Counted from the stretch's first letter, positions 7,876 through 16,085 are shown. The stretch is DNA of 21,777 bases from Acidaminococcaceae bacterium UBA2453 (GCA_002342505.1 DDQB01000099.1:1-21777); one strand, 5' to 3'. Numbers and translations are program-made. Notes: a model not told the origin generated them from the letters alone.

Positions 7876-10812
7876 TTATTTCAGGCACTTGCGCAATGTC
7901 GCCACCAGCTCCGGGATGTTGATAGGCTTGGCCACATGCCCGTCCATCCCTACATCCTTTACGTGCTGTATGTCTTCCGCAAAGACGTTGGCCGTCATAG
8001 CGATGATCGGGATCCGCGCCAGTTCAGGATCCGGCAGCGCGCGGATCGCTTTCGTAGCTTCATAGCCGTTCATTACAGGCATCTGGATATCCATCAGCAC
8101 GCCGTCATAATAACCGGGGCTGGACACCGCCACTTTTTCCTTCCCAACCTCTCCGTCTTCCGCCGTCTCTACCTTGAAGCCCAGTTCCATCAGGATCATC
8201 TGCGCAATTTCCCGGTTGATCGCATTATCTTCTACCAGCAACAGTCGTTTATTACTGAAGTCCGCCTGAAGCGTGGGCGCTTTGTTGTCCTCAACCGCTT
8301 CCGTTTCCGGTTCGTCCTCCGCCAGCGGGAACCCGAGACGAATGATGAACTCCGTACCTTTTCCCTTCTCCGTAACGACATCAATCGTACCGCCCATCAG
8401 ATCCACGAGGCTCTTTGTGATAGCCATCCCCAGACCCGTGCCCTGGATGTTTGCCACCGTTTCCGTCCGTTCCCGTTCGTACGCCTCAAACACCCTGGCG
8501 GCAAATTCCGGGCTCATGCCAATACCGGTATCCTTCACGCTGATGGTATAGAAACCGGTTTCCCCGTCGGCGCCGGTCTGATGCAGCGTCACCGCAATAT
8601 TCCCGCCCTGGGGCGTAAACTTGAAGGCGTTGCTGATCAGGTTCAGCAGGATCCGGTTCAGGCGGCTCACGTCGCACATTACCGTCCGATTGGTAACATC
8701 CACCGCGGTTACCGTGTAATGCAGTCCCTTGGTCTCCATCTGAGTTAGGAACATGTCCCGCACTTCATCCATGGTCTTTACAATATTCGTCTTCTTCGGT
8801 TCCAGTTCAATCTTGCCGCTTTCGATACGGCTCATATCCAGCACGTCGTTGATCAGCGCCAGAAGGTGCTGGCTGGAAGTTTCAATCTTTGTCAGATACT
8901 CTGCCGCTTTCGGCGACAGGTCTTTCTCCTTGCGCGCCAGCATGGTGTATCCGATGATCGCGTTCATCGGCGTACGGATATCATGGCTCATGTTGGAAAG
9001 GAACGTGCTCTTGGCGCGGGTGCTGCGCTCCGCTTCCATCTTTTTCCCTTCTGTCTTCTGTTCCCGGTCCAGGATAAGGCGGAAGACCATGAACAGGATC
9101 AGCATTACGACGACAGTCATAAAGAACATTAGCACAATGTCCCTGTTCAGCTCGCTGCCCAGCCTGCCTGAAATTTCACTGTGAAAGAAATCCCGGGATT
9201 CCTGCCACTGTTCAAAATTCATCACTACGCCGTATGTACGCAGATTGGTTATGTTAAATAAATTGATGGACTCCAGGGCGGCATCCGCCGCGTTTTTAAA
9301 TTCCTGCCGGATCCAGATGGTGGAAGCGAATGTAATCAGGAACACCAGCCACAGCCATACCTGGGTAGCCTTACCCAGCCGGGCTTCCCTGTCATTCCGC
9401 AGCAGAACCAGGAACATCAGGGATCCCAGCACAGACCAGATGACGAAAATAGCATAGGATTCCACCGACAGGGAGGATTCAGTTCCGGAATGAGGAAGGA
9501 AAAGATAGGCGCTGAACAGGATAGCAACCACTGTACCCGTCATACCGGTAATCCGGATTTTTATGTTCCCTTCCCGACAGGCACAACGATAGGCGGTATA
9601 GGAAACATACCCGTACACAATGGTCGCCCCGATAGTGGTCACGTCCACGATCCACGTCACGGCAGTACGGCCAAGGAACGGAATGAATAAGGAAAACAGC
9701 AAAATAAACAGGATCGCGTTCCGGGGAACGCCCTTGTCATTCAGTCTACCAAACCAGCCGGGCAGCATCCTGTCTTCCGCCATAGCGTACAGCAGACGGC
9801 TGGCCGCTACATAGTTACCCAGAATTCCGGTAAAAATTCCTGCCAGAACCGTGATGCCGATAAGGAACAGCCCCTTCTCCCCCATAAGGGAAGAAGCAGC
9901 AAAGAAAGTAGGCAGTTTTTTAATACCGAACATATAATCCAGATCGTTCACATAGCTGTACCATGTGGTATGATTGTGGTCCGGCAGCACGGAAGCCGCC
10001 AGAACGGTAGTCATAATATAAGCCAGAGCGGCACAGATGACAGCCACTGTCATAACAGAAAACGCTTTTTTAACAGAGAAGCGGAATTCCCCGGCGGAAT
10101 GGGAAATGGATTCAAATCCCACAAATGCCCAGGGCGTCACCGCCACGATTCCCAGCGTCCCCACAAAGGGCGAATATTTTGGAGAAAAAGCCGGGGAAAA
10201 ATGCTGCAGGTTATTCCCGTACTTCGCTACAACAGATCCGAAACAGATACATATACCCGCAAAAAGGATAACCGCCAGAATGATCTGCATACGGCCCGCC
10301 AGCTTGCCGCCGCCCATACAGACCAGAGCGAACACAACCAGCGCCGCCATCACCACTATGGCTTCCCCTAAATACACTTCATAATTCAGAATAGTGTAGT
10401 GAAATCCAAACTGCAGAGTATTCTGAAACAGACGGCGGCCCAGCAAAGACAGGGCCGTGGCATTGGCCCATAGGACCGAAATGTAAGCCAGCATCAAAAA
10501 CCAGGCGCTGAGAAAACCGTGGTCGTAGCCCAGCTCCTTTTTCGTATAGGTGAAAGCGCCGCCGGCATCCGGATAGCGCTGCATCATATGATAATAGTTC
10601 GCGCCGATGATCCCCATAAGCGCTGCTCCGATAAGCATAGCCAGCGCCGTTCCCATCGGTCCGGCCACTGGCAGGAACAGGCTGCCGGGCATTACAAACG
10701 CGCCCCAGCCTACCGCACAGCCAAAAGCCAGCGCCCACGCCCCCAGCGGAGACAGATAGCGCTGCAGTCCGGGCTGGTTTCCCTGCAGGATTTCTTCACT
10801 ATTATTTGGCAT
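7876..10812 (-). CDS. Amino-acid permease (APC) fused to a hybrid histidine kinase
   Basis: This 978-residue protein joins a transporter to a signalling module. Residues about 20-480 are an APC-superfamily permease, from YLSPLGAW through GWGAFVMPG (helix 1) to PWAFVGFESISHS (helix 6). Another helix (about 484-501), an extracytoplasmic segment of about 57 residues (502-558) and a last helix (559-580) follow. Then come HisKA with FLSNMSHDIRTP (His610), HATPase_c with a LISNAFKF N-box and DTGIGM and GTGLGMAI glycine boxes, and a receiver domain with LVEDN, phospho-acceptor Asp908 (LMDIQMP) and AKP. No PAS domain is visible. The start is ATG 10812, behind GGAAGGGGG; the ATG at 10842 lacks such a site. 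The final phosphotransfer partner is not in the window. By inference it senses or transports an amino acid and signals its availability; the substrate is unknown. Two paralogues with GGDEF outputs lie upstream. Confidence 0.92.
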   Translation of the reverse strand: MPNNSEEILQGNQPGLQRYLSPLGAWALAFGCAVGWGAFVMPGSLFLPVAGPMGTALAMLIGAALMGIIGANYYHMMQRYPDAGGAFTYTKKELGYDHGFLSAWFLMLAYISVLWANATALSLLGRRLFQNTLQFGFHYTILNYEVYLGEAIVVMAALVVFALVCMGGGKLAGRMQIILAVILFAGICICFGSVVAKYGNNLQHFSPAFSPKYSPFVGTLGIVAVTPWAFVGFESISHSAGEFRFSVKKAFSVMTVAVICAALAYIMTTVLAASVLPDHNHTTWYSYVNDLDYMFGIKKLPTFFAASSLMGEKGLFLIGITVLAGIFTGILGNYVAASRLLYAMAEDRMLPGWFGRLNDKGVPRNAILFILLFSLFIPFLGRTAVTWIVDVTTIGATIVYGYVSYTAYRCACREGNIKIRITGMTGTVVAILFSAYLFLPHSGTESSLSVESYAIFVIWSVLGSLMFLVLLRNDREARLGKATQVWLWLVFLITFASTIWIRQEFKNAADAALESINLFNITNLRTYGVVMNFEQWQESRDFFHSEISGRLGSELNRDIVLMFFMTVVVMLILFMVFRLILDREQKTEGKKMEAERSTRAKSTFLSNMSHDIRTPMNAIIGYTMLARKEKDLSPKAAEYLTKIETSSQHLLALINDVLDMSRIESGKIELEPKKTNIVKTMDEVRDMFLTQMETKGLHYTVTAVDVTNRTVMCDVSRLNRILLNLISNAFKFTPQGGNIAVTLHQTGADGETGFYTISVKDTGIGMSPEFAARVFEAYERERTETVANIQGTGLGMAITKSLVDLMGGTIDVVTEKGKGTEFIIRLGFPLAEDEPETEAVEDNKAPTLQADFSNKRLLLVEDNAINREIAQMILMELGFKVETAEDGEVGKEKVAVSSPGYYDGVLMDIQMPVMNGYEATKAIRALPDPELARIPIIAMTANVFAEDIQHVKDVGMDGHVAKPINIPELVATLRKCLK

Positions 10813-10892
10813 AATTACAGCCCCCTTCCCGCGCCTGCACATGAAACGGAATGCAGGTCATGCTGTAATCTGAATTTTTAATATTATATGTA

Positions 10893-10901
10893 ATTATATC
10901 A
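10893..10901 (-). promoter_or_regulatory. Extended -10 promoter of the permease-kinase gene
   Basis: On the - strand this reads TGATATAAT: a perfect TATAAT with the extended TGN. The -35 is weak. Transcription would start about 75 nt before the ATG at 10812. It faces away from the lipoprotein promoter at 10952-10979, so the 297-bp gap is a divergent control region. Confidence 0.5.
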
Positions 10902-10951
10902 CATCTTACGGAATCCTTCGAGTAAAATATAAGGCATCCCCGTTAAATAGC

Positions 10952-10979
10952 TTGACCTTTTCTAAAGCCTGATTATAAT
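10952..10979 (+). promoter_or_regulatory. Promoter of the rhodanese-like lipoprotein gene
   Basis: TTGACC (10952-10957) and a perfect TATAAT (10974-10979) are separated by 16 bp. The leader is about 120 nt. It contains the motif GCGCTTCCTTAA (11005-11016), CGCAATACA twice (near 11022 and 11049), and a small ACGAT/ATCGT stem (11080-11094) just before the Shine-Dalgarno site, which could limit translation. Confidence 0.6.
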
Positions 10980-11109
10980 ATAGTTGATAAGGCGTGATTC
11001 ATTTGCGCTTCCTTAAGCAACCGCAATACAAAAAAGCAGGATACATTTCGCAATACATCTTGCACGTTTCAGTAATTTCACGATGATCGATCGTACGGAG
11101 GTAGGTAAA

Positions 11110-11646
11110 ATGAAATATAAGGCAATCGCCGCGCTGACATTATGCGCCCTGGTACTCTTTACCGGCTGCGGCAGCACGCCAAAAAACGAGGGAAATGAAA
11201 AGAACGCAAAACCTGCGGCAACTGAACAGGTAAAACCGGCCGCGGAAAAAGGCGCGGAATCAAAAGCGCCTGCACAGAATGCGGGCAACGCAAAAGAGCA
11301 GAAAGCGCTGGGAGCCCTTACGCCGGATCAGGCGCTGGAGTATATGAAGACCACAAAAAACCTGGTCATTGTTGACGTGGCGCCGGACAAAGCTTACAAA
11401 AAAGGGCACTTTATCGACGCCATCCATATCCCCATTGAAAGCATCAGCAAAGAAGAAGAGGACAAACGCTACAGGGAACTCCCCGCCGGAAGACCGGTGC
11501 TGATCCACTGCCGCAGGTCCATCTTTGCGCCTGGCGCTTATAAACGCGTCAGGGAACTGCGCCCCGACATTCCGGAAATTTCGTACATAGACGGGTTACC
11601 GCTGTTCAAACCCTACAACGAATGGAAAACCATGCAGGGACAGTAA
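11110..11646 (+). CDS. Rhodanese-like lipoprotein
   Basis: This is a 178-residue secreted lipoprotein. It has a type II signal peptide (MKYK, a hydrophobic stretch, then the lipobox LFTGC with lipidated Cys20). A Lys/Ala/Glu-rich spacer of about 50 residues follows, then a rhodanese-fold domain (about 70-178) with the typical LVIVDVAPDKAYKKGHFIDAIHIP start. The candidate catalytic Cys134 lies in LIHCRRSIFAPG. It is in the right place, but the usual glycine-rich CRxGxR loop is not conserved, so sulfurtransferase activity is uncertain. The start is ATG 11110, 8 nt after GGAGG; an in-frame ATG at 11083 would put charged residues before the signal peptide. It is transcribed divergently from the APC-kinase gene and converges on the APC-GGDEF gene. 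A role with those sensors is possible but unproven. Confidence 0.82.
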   Translation: MKYKAIAALTLCALVLFTGCGSTPKNEGNEKNAKPAATEQVKPAAEKGAESKAPAQNAGNAKEQKALGALTPDQALEYMKTTKNLVIVDVAPDKAYKKGHFIDAIHIPIESISKEEEDKRYRELPAGRPVLIHCRRSIFAPGAYKRVRELRPDIPEISYIDGLPLFKPYNEWKTMQGQ

Positions 11647-11764
11647 GGAGATCTGATTCATTCCTTTGCCCAATTGTCGGCGCGCTGCTGCAATGGACCG
11701 CCAGCCTGTTGCGATACACCCTGCTCCGACACAGCCAGGCAGAACCAAATAGCCATCATAAATT

Positions 11765-11816
11765 ACGGCTCCGCGCCGCTGGAACAATACCAGCAGCCCG
11801 GAGCCGTTTCGTTTTT
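11765..11816 (+). terminator. Intrinsic terminator of the lipoprotein gene
   Basis: ACGGCTCCG (11765-11773) pairs with CGGAGCCGT (11799-11807), with an inner stem GCTGG/CCAGC (11778-11782 with 11790-11794), followed by TTTCGTTTTT. It lies between convergent genes. The T-run favours the + strand; the opposite side has only a weak T-rich stretch. The remainder of 11647-11764 shows no gene. Confidence 0.8.
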
Positions 11817-11820
11817 CATC

Positions 11821-14070
11821 CTACTCTCTCGTCCTCGCGCCCATGCTCTTTAAATGCATCTTCCGTTTATACATCAGCCCGTCGGCCCGCTCAAACACAT
11901 CGTGCACGTTTTTATCCTGCCCGGGAATGTAATCGGAAAGGCCCACCGATACGACGACCTTTCCTTCTTCCTTCACATTGGCTTCCACCTGTCGGTTAAA
12001 GGAATCCATGCACTCCTTCCGCTCTTCATAGCCCTGCTCTTCCAGCACGACGACAAATTCATCGCCGCCGGTACGGAACACCGGACTGTGTTTGAAATGC
12101 TGGCAGATCAGGTCGCTGGCTGCGCAGATGTATTCGTCGCCGGCTTTGTGCCCGTAGGTGTCGTTGATATGCTTCAGTCCGTTCACATCGCAGACCAGAA
12201 GGGCGAAGTTCTCCATGACGCCGTCCTGGATCTTCAGGTTCATCAGATTCAGGGTATCCACATACGCCTGCTTGCTCTTCACGCCGGTCATGGCGTCCTT
12301 ATAGGCAAGGGCTTTGGTAACGTTCAGTTCCAGTTCCGTTTCCTCCGCCCGCCTGCGCACAATCGTGTAATTGGAGAAAAACATGCCCAGGGAAAAGACG
12401 ATCAGGAGCAGCACGAAGGAATTGTTGTGCATCCGGTCTGTGGCATTGGCGTCCCGGAGCTTTTTAATATAGACTTCCTCGCCCATCTGATAGGCTTCCG
12501 CAGGCGCATGGCCCCGGTAAAAATCGCGGATCTCCTCCATCGTTTTATCGGCATAGTTCTGGTTCATATGCCGCATCCAGCTCAGGGACACAAAGGTGAT
12601 GATCCCCATCAGGGCGATCCAGGCAACCACGGAACGGCCAAACACTCTGGCGTAGTCGCGGTGCAGCACGTTCCGGAGGAACAGGAATCCGCAGACAGAC
12701 CAGATGGTGATCAGGAAATAGGTTTCCGTTTCCAGCGTGTCGTAACTTAAAATTTCCGGGAACAGCTGTAACAGCCCGAATACGATCATAACCGCCATAC
12801 CGACCATGCCGGTAACCCGTTCCGTTTTCTTTCCCCGCGTTTTGGCCAGCGTGTAAGCAGCCGCAGACACAAGCCCGTATACTATAACGGCGGCAATGGA
12901 CAGCACGTCCACGATCCAGCCCACAGCCGTACGTCCCAGCAGGGGAATCCACACAGACAGGATCATGATCAGCAATACCGCGTTCTCCGGATTTCTCCGC
13001 TTGTTCAGCTGCGCAAACTTATCCGGCAGGACTTCGTCTTTAGCGACATGGTAGAACAGGCGGCTCAGCGCCACGGTGTTACCGATAAGGCTGGTCAGGA
13101 CCAGCGAGAACAGGGAGGCGGCCATGATGTAAAGACCGGCATCGCCCAGATAATACTGCGCCGCAAAAAAGGGCGGAAGCATCTTGACCCCGACGCCGGA
13201 AGTTCCCAGATGCTTCAGGTATTCCAGCCAATTCCCGTATTCCGGCGGGTACGCCGAAATCGAAAGCAGGATTACAAAAATATACAGCAGCGTAGTCGTC
13301 AGCACCGACACGCCCAGCACGCTGAACGAATGCTTCCGGTCAAACTTAAACTCCCGGCAGGAATGGGATATATTTTCAAACCCGATGAAGGCCCAGGGCG
13401 TAATCAGCGAGATAGCCACCACCTGGGAAAAGATATCCTGGTCCGGGATGAAGGACGGCTGCAACGTAAAGACTGCCGCATCCCGGTGCATCAGCGCCGT
13501 TCCCAGACAGAACGTGATGCCCAGGGTAAAAGTCAGCGCCAGCAGCACCATCAGGCGGACCGCATGCCGTTCCCGCTTCATGCACAGGAGACCCGTCAGC
13601 AGGATGATCCCCATGGTCAGGAGCACTTCCCCCGCGTAGATCTTATAATCAAACACGGTATACAGATACCCGAACTGCAGCACATCGCCGAAAAAGTTAC
13701 GGACAAAGATAGGGACCGACGTAGCGTTGGCCCACAGCATGGCCAGATAGGCCAGCCCCACGTACCAGAAACTCAGGAAGGCGCGATCGTAACCGAACAC
13801 TTTCTTTACATAGGTGTACACGCCGCCGGCTGCAGGGAATTCATTCATCAGGTAATGATAATTGCGGCTGATGAACAGCATGACGATCATACCTGCCAGC
13901 ATACCCAGCGCGCTTCCCATGGGCCCGGCCTTTTCCAGGTATAAAGTCGTAGTAAACAGGAACGAGCCCCACCCGATAGCGGTGCCTACCGACAGCGACC
14001 ATGCCCCGATCGGTGACAAATACGCCTCAAGCCCCTCTTCGCGTTCTTTAACTGAACCGTACTCTTCCAT
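11821..14070 (-). CDS. Amino-acid permease (APC) fused to a GGDEF diguanylate cyclase
   Basis: This 749-residue protein has an APC permease domain (about 17-475; YLSPIGAWSLSVGTAIGWGSF at the start, PWAFIGFENISHS in helix 6). An added helix, a 52-residue extracytoplasmic segment (about 498-549) and a further helix (about 552-568) lead to a cytoplasmic GGDEF domain (580-749). The cyclase looks active: D628, N636 and D645 match the metal and GTP ligands of PleD, and GGDEF is intact at 668-672. The RxxD inhibitory site is absent (FKHS in that position). It should make c-di-GMP from two GTP at the membrane, perhaps controlled by amino-acid binding or transport (inference). Start: ATG 14070 is chosen because its paralogues have a similarly short tail before YLSP; TTG 14160 is the longer alternative, and the ribosome site is weak for both. 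The promoter region carries tandem operator-like repeats. Confidence 0.9.
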   Translation of the reverse strand: MEEYGSVKEREEGLEAYLSPIGAWSLSVGTAIGWGSFLFTTTLYLEKAGPMGSALGMLAGMIVMLFISRNYHYLMNEFPAAGGVYTYVKKVFGYDRAFLSFWYVGLAYLAMLWANATSVPIFVRNFFGDVLQFGYLYTVFDYKIYAGEVLLTMGIILLTGLLCMKRERHAVRLMVLLALTFTLGITFCLGTALMHRDAAVFTLQPSFIPDQDIFSQVVAISLITPWAFIGFENISHSCREFKFDRKHSFSVLGVSVLTTTLLYIFVILLSISAYPPEYGNWLEYLKHLGTSGVGVKMLPPFFAAQYYLGDAGLYIMAASLFSLVLTSLIGNTVALSRLFYHVAKDEVLPDKFAQLNKRRNPENAVLLIMILSVWIPLLGRTAVGWIVDVLSIAAVIVYGLVSAAAYTLAKTRGKKTERVTGMVGMAVMIVFGLLQLFPEILSYDTLETETYFLITIWSVCGFLFLRNVLHRDYARVFGRSVVAWIALMGIITFVSLSWMRHMNQNYADKTMEEIRDFYRGHAPAEAYQMGEEVYIKKLRDANATDRMHNNSFVLLLIVFSLGMFFSNYTIVRRRAEETELELNVTKALAYKDAMTGVKSKQAYVDTLNLMNLKIQDGVMENFALLVCDVNGLKHINDTYGHKAGDEYICAASDLICQHFKHSPVFRTGGDEFVVVLEEQGYEERKECMDSFNRQVEANVKEEGKVVVSVGLSDYIPGQDKNVHDVFERADGLMYKRKMHLKSMGARTRE

Positions 14071-14173
14071 AATAACCGTTCTTTCTGCAGGAACGCCGGC
14101 GAGCATTTGCCCGGACGCTTCCGCGTTTTCTGAAACTGCTTTCAAGTCAATACCTGTCAAAAAAGCAATAGAA

Positions 14174-14211
14174 TTACAACTTTAGAGTTATTTTACAACT
14201 TTAGAGTTATT
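14174..14211. repeat. Two perfect 19-bp tandem repeats at the APC-GGDEF promoter
   Basis: TTACAACTTTAGAGTTATT occurs twice with no gap and no mismatch, at 14174-14192 and 14193-14211. Each unit contains the inverted repeat AACT-TTAG-AGTT. The second copy overlaps the -10 hexamer and the first covers the early transcribed region, the placement expected for repressor operators. No matching site was seen at the other promoters in the window. Confidence 0.75.
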
Positions 14212-14237
14212 TTATCATAACTTAAACAGGTTGTCAT
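14209..14237 (-). promoter_or_regulatory. Promoter of the APC-GGDEF gene
   Basis: On the - strand, ATGACA (14237-14232) and TAAAAT (14214-14209) are spaced by 17 bp, each matching consensus at five of six positions. A second TGTAAAAT sequence inside the repeat could serve as another -10. The leader to ATG 14070 would be about 130 nt. Confidence 0.6.
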
Positions 14238-14249
14238 TAAAGAAGTAAG

Positions 14250-14282
14250 AAAAATACGGACAGTCTGCCGGACCATCCGCAT
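14250..14282 (-). terminator. Intrinsic terminator after the broken APC-GGDEF gene
   Basis: On the - strand, ATGCGGA (14282-14276) pairs with TCCGTAT (14260-14254), with one G-U pair and an inner GTC-CGGCA-GAC stem, followed by TTTTT. It lies about 25 bp past the stop of the upstream gene and so separates it from the intact paralogue. Confidence 0.75.
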
Positions 14283-14307
14283 TCGTTTATACTCGGATTT
14301 GCAATTC

Positions 14308-15897
14308 TTATTCCCGCGATACCGCGCCCATCTCTTTTAATTTCCGTTTCCGTTTATACATAAGCACATCGGCCCGTTCAAAAACCGCCTTAAGCTTCCG
14401 GTCCTGTCCCGGACGGTAATCCGCCAACCCTGTGGAGACAATGACCTGTTTCGTACGGATATTCTCCTCCACCTGCCGGTCCAATGCTTCCAGGATCGCT
14501 GTCCGCTGTTCATAGTCATATCCCTTCAGTATCACTACGAATTCATCGCCGCCGATACGGAAGACCGGGCTGCGCTTAAAGCTGTTGCAGATCAGCACGC
14601 TGGCGGAGCGGATGTATTCGTCCCCCGCCTTGTGACCTTTTGTATCGTTGATGCGTTTTACCCCGTTCAGATCGCAGACGACTACCGCGAAATGGTCTGC
14701 CCTTCCCTCTTCGATAGCCGCATCCATCTCTTTTTCCCTTTCCGTAAAGGCGAGTTTGCTCTTGACTCCGGTCAGCGGATCCCGGCCGGCCAGTTCTTTG
14801 GTCGCGCCAAGTTCCTGTTCTGTCTCCCGGTTTCGCCTTGCCACAACGGAATAGTTGTTGATGATCATCCACAAAGAGAACAGGAACAGCGCAATGACAA
14901 GGGAAGAACGTTTTGTATCATAATCTTTCAGCTCTTCCATCTGCTTTGCGATGAATTCTTCCTCCCCGTACTGATAGGCTGAAGACGGCGCTGTCCCGTT
15001 ATGATAACTGTATATATTCGAAACTACCGTATTGGTGTAATCCTGATTCGCGCGATGCAGCCAGCTCTGGGCCATAAAGAAGATCAGCGCGCTGAACCCG
15101 ATTCACACTACGATGGATTTTCCGAATTTACGCGCCGCGTCCCGAACCAGCACATTGCGAAAGAAGATGATCCCCAGGATCGCCCAGAGCATGAACAGGA
15201 AATAGGATTCCGTAGCCATGGACCCGGTATTGAAAACGGCAGGAAACAGTTCCACGATACCGAATCCGACCATCAGCGCCATGCCGGCCATACCGGTAAC
15301 GCGCTCCACCCGGTCCCCGTTTTTCCCGGCGCAGCGGTAAGCCGCAGCCGAGATAAACCCGTACACGATAACAGCTACCACCGTATTTACGTCTACAATC
15401 CAGCCGATGGCGATCCGGCCTAAAAACGGAATGATCAGCAGGGAGAGCATCACAATAAGGTGAAGCGCATTTTCCGGCATGCATCTGGTATTCAGCACAG
15501 CAAACCGGTCAAATAACACTTCCTCTTTTGCCAGTTCGTAAATCAGCCGGCTGATAGCCACCAGATTGCCGATGAGGCTGGTGACGATCAGGGACAGCAG
15601 GGCCAGCAGCAGCAGCCAGGCATTCAGGAACGCGTTATCGTAACCAAAGGTATTGGCCATATAGGTGTACGCGCCTCCCGGTCCCGGGTAACGGTTCATC
15701 ATATAATGATAGTTGCGGGCAATGAGCAGCATGATGACCATGCCCACAAGCATTCCCAACACACTGCCCAAAGGTCCCGCCTGCGCCAGATACAGATTCC
15801 CTGTTACCACAAACGAGCCCCATCCGATGGCCGTGCCGGTTGAGAGAGCAAAGGCCGCCGCAGGGGACAGGTACGGTACTAACTTTTTATCATCCAT
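14308..15897 (-). pseudogene. Shortened APC-GGDEF paralogue interrupted by one TGA
   Basis: Read through one stop, this is a 529-codon paralogue of the two permease-sensor genes. Codons 1-94 match the first three permease helices. The sequence then jumps in frame (W94 to S107) over about 212 residues present in the intact gene, removing roughly helices 4-8 including the PWAFxGFExISHS region. The later helices, the extracytoplasmic segment (AYQYGEEEFI) and a complete GGDEF domain follow, with GGDEF at codons 449-453. Codon 265 (15105-15103) is TGA. It aligns with a Trp in both paralogues (GRSVVAW and GKATQVW, here GKSIVV-stop). No frameshift occurs anywhere else. The two pieces would be a 264-residue membrane protein (15103-15897) and a 255-residue membrane-anchored cyclase that could start at ATG 15075, which lacks a Shine-Dalgarno site. 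A recent pseudogene, readthrough or a sequencing error are all possible. Confidence 0.8.
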
Positions 15898-16017
15898 CTT
15901 TCAGATATACCTCTTAATGTCATATCAATCCAATTCAGACAGCAGAACCGGAACAGTAAAACCGGAAAGTTCTTCACCTTACAGTTTTTATTGTTTCACT
16001 GTTTTTTCTGATTTCAG

Positions 16018-16035
16018 TACAATATTGTAACAATA
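16018..16035. promoter_or_regulatory. Overlapping palindromes downstream of a promoter
   Basis: TACAATATTGTA (16018-16029) is a perfect 12-bp palindrome. It overlaps TATTGT-A-ACAATA (16023-16035), another perfect inverted repeat. Both lie about 10-25 bp downstream of the predicted start of transcription of the shortened APC-GGDEF gene, a typical position for a repressor operator. The leader from here to ATG 15897 is about 145 nt and shows no other clear feature. Confidence 0.55.
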
Positions 16036-16048
16036 CAATAATATGATT

Positions 16049-16077
16049 AGTATATCATAAACGTAAAATACTGTCAC
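16049..16077 (-). promoter_or_regulatory. Promoter of the shortened APC-GGDEF gene
   Basis: On the - strand, GTGACA (16077-16072) and TATACT (16054-16049) are spaced by 17 bp, each matching consensus at five of six positions. It begins just after the topB stop codon. I see no terminator between them, so topB transcripts may read into this gene. Confidence 0.6.
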
Positions 16078-16085
16078 TATATTTA

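Noticed and set aside
7843..8748. A 301-codon + strand open frame opposite the kinase domains
   Set aside because: It is antisense to the HATPase and receiver domains, with shadow-type composition and no domain.
11854..13944. Two 298-codon + strand open frames opposite the APC-GGDEF gene
   Set aside because: Both are antisense shadows of a strongly supported coding region; a high third-position GC makes such frames common.
15103..15105. Selenocysteine or whole-genome UGA reassignment
   Set aside because: The aligned residue is Trp rather than Cys, no clear SECIS hairpin follows, and TGA ends several intact genes in the window.
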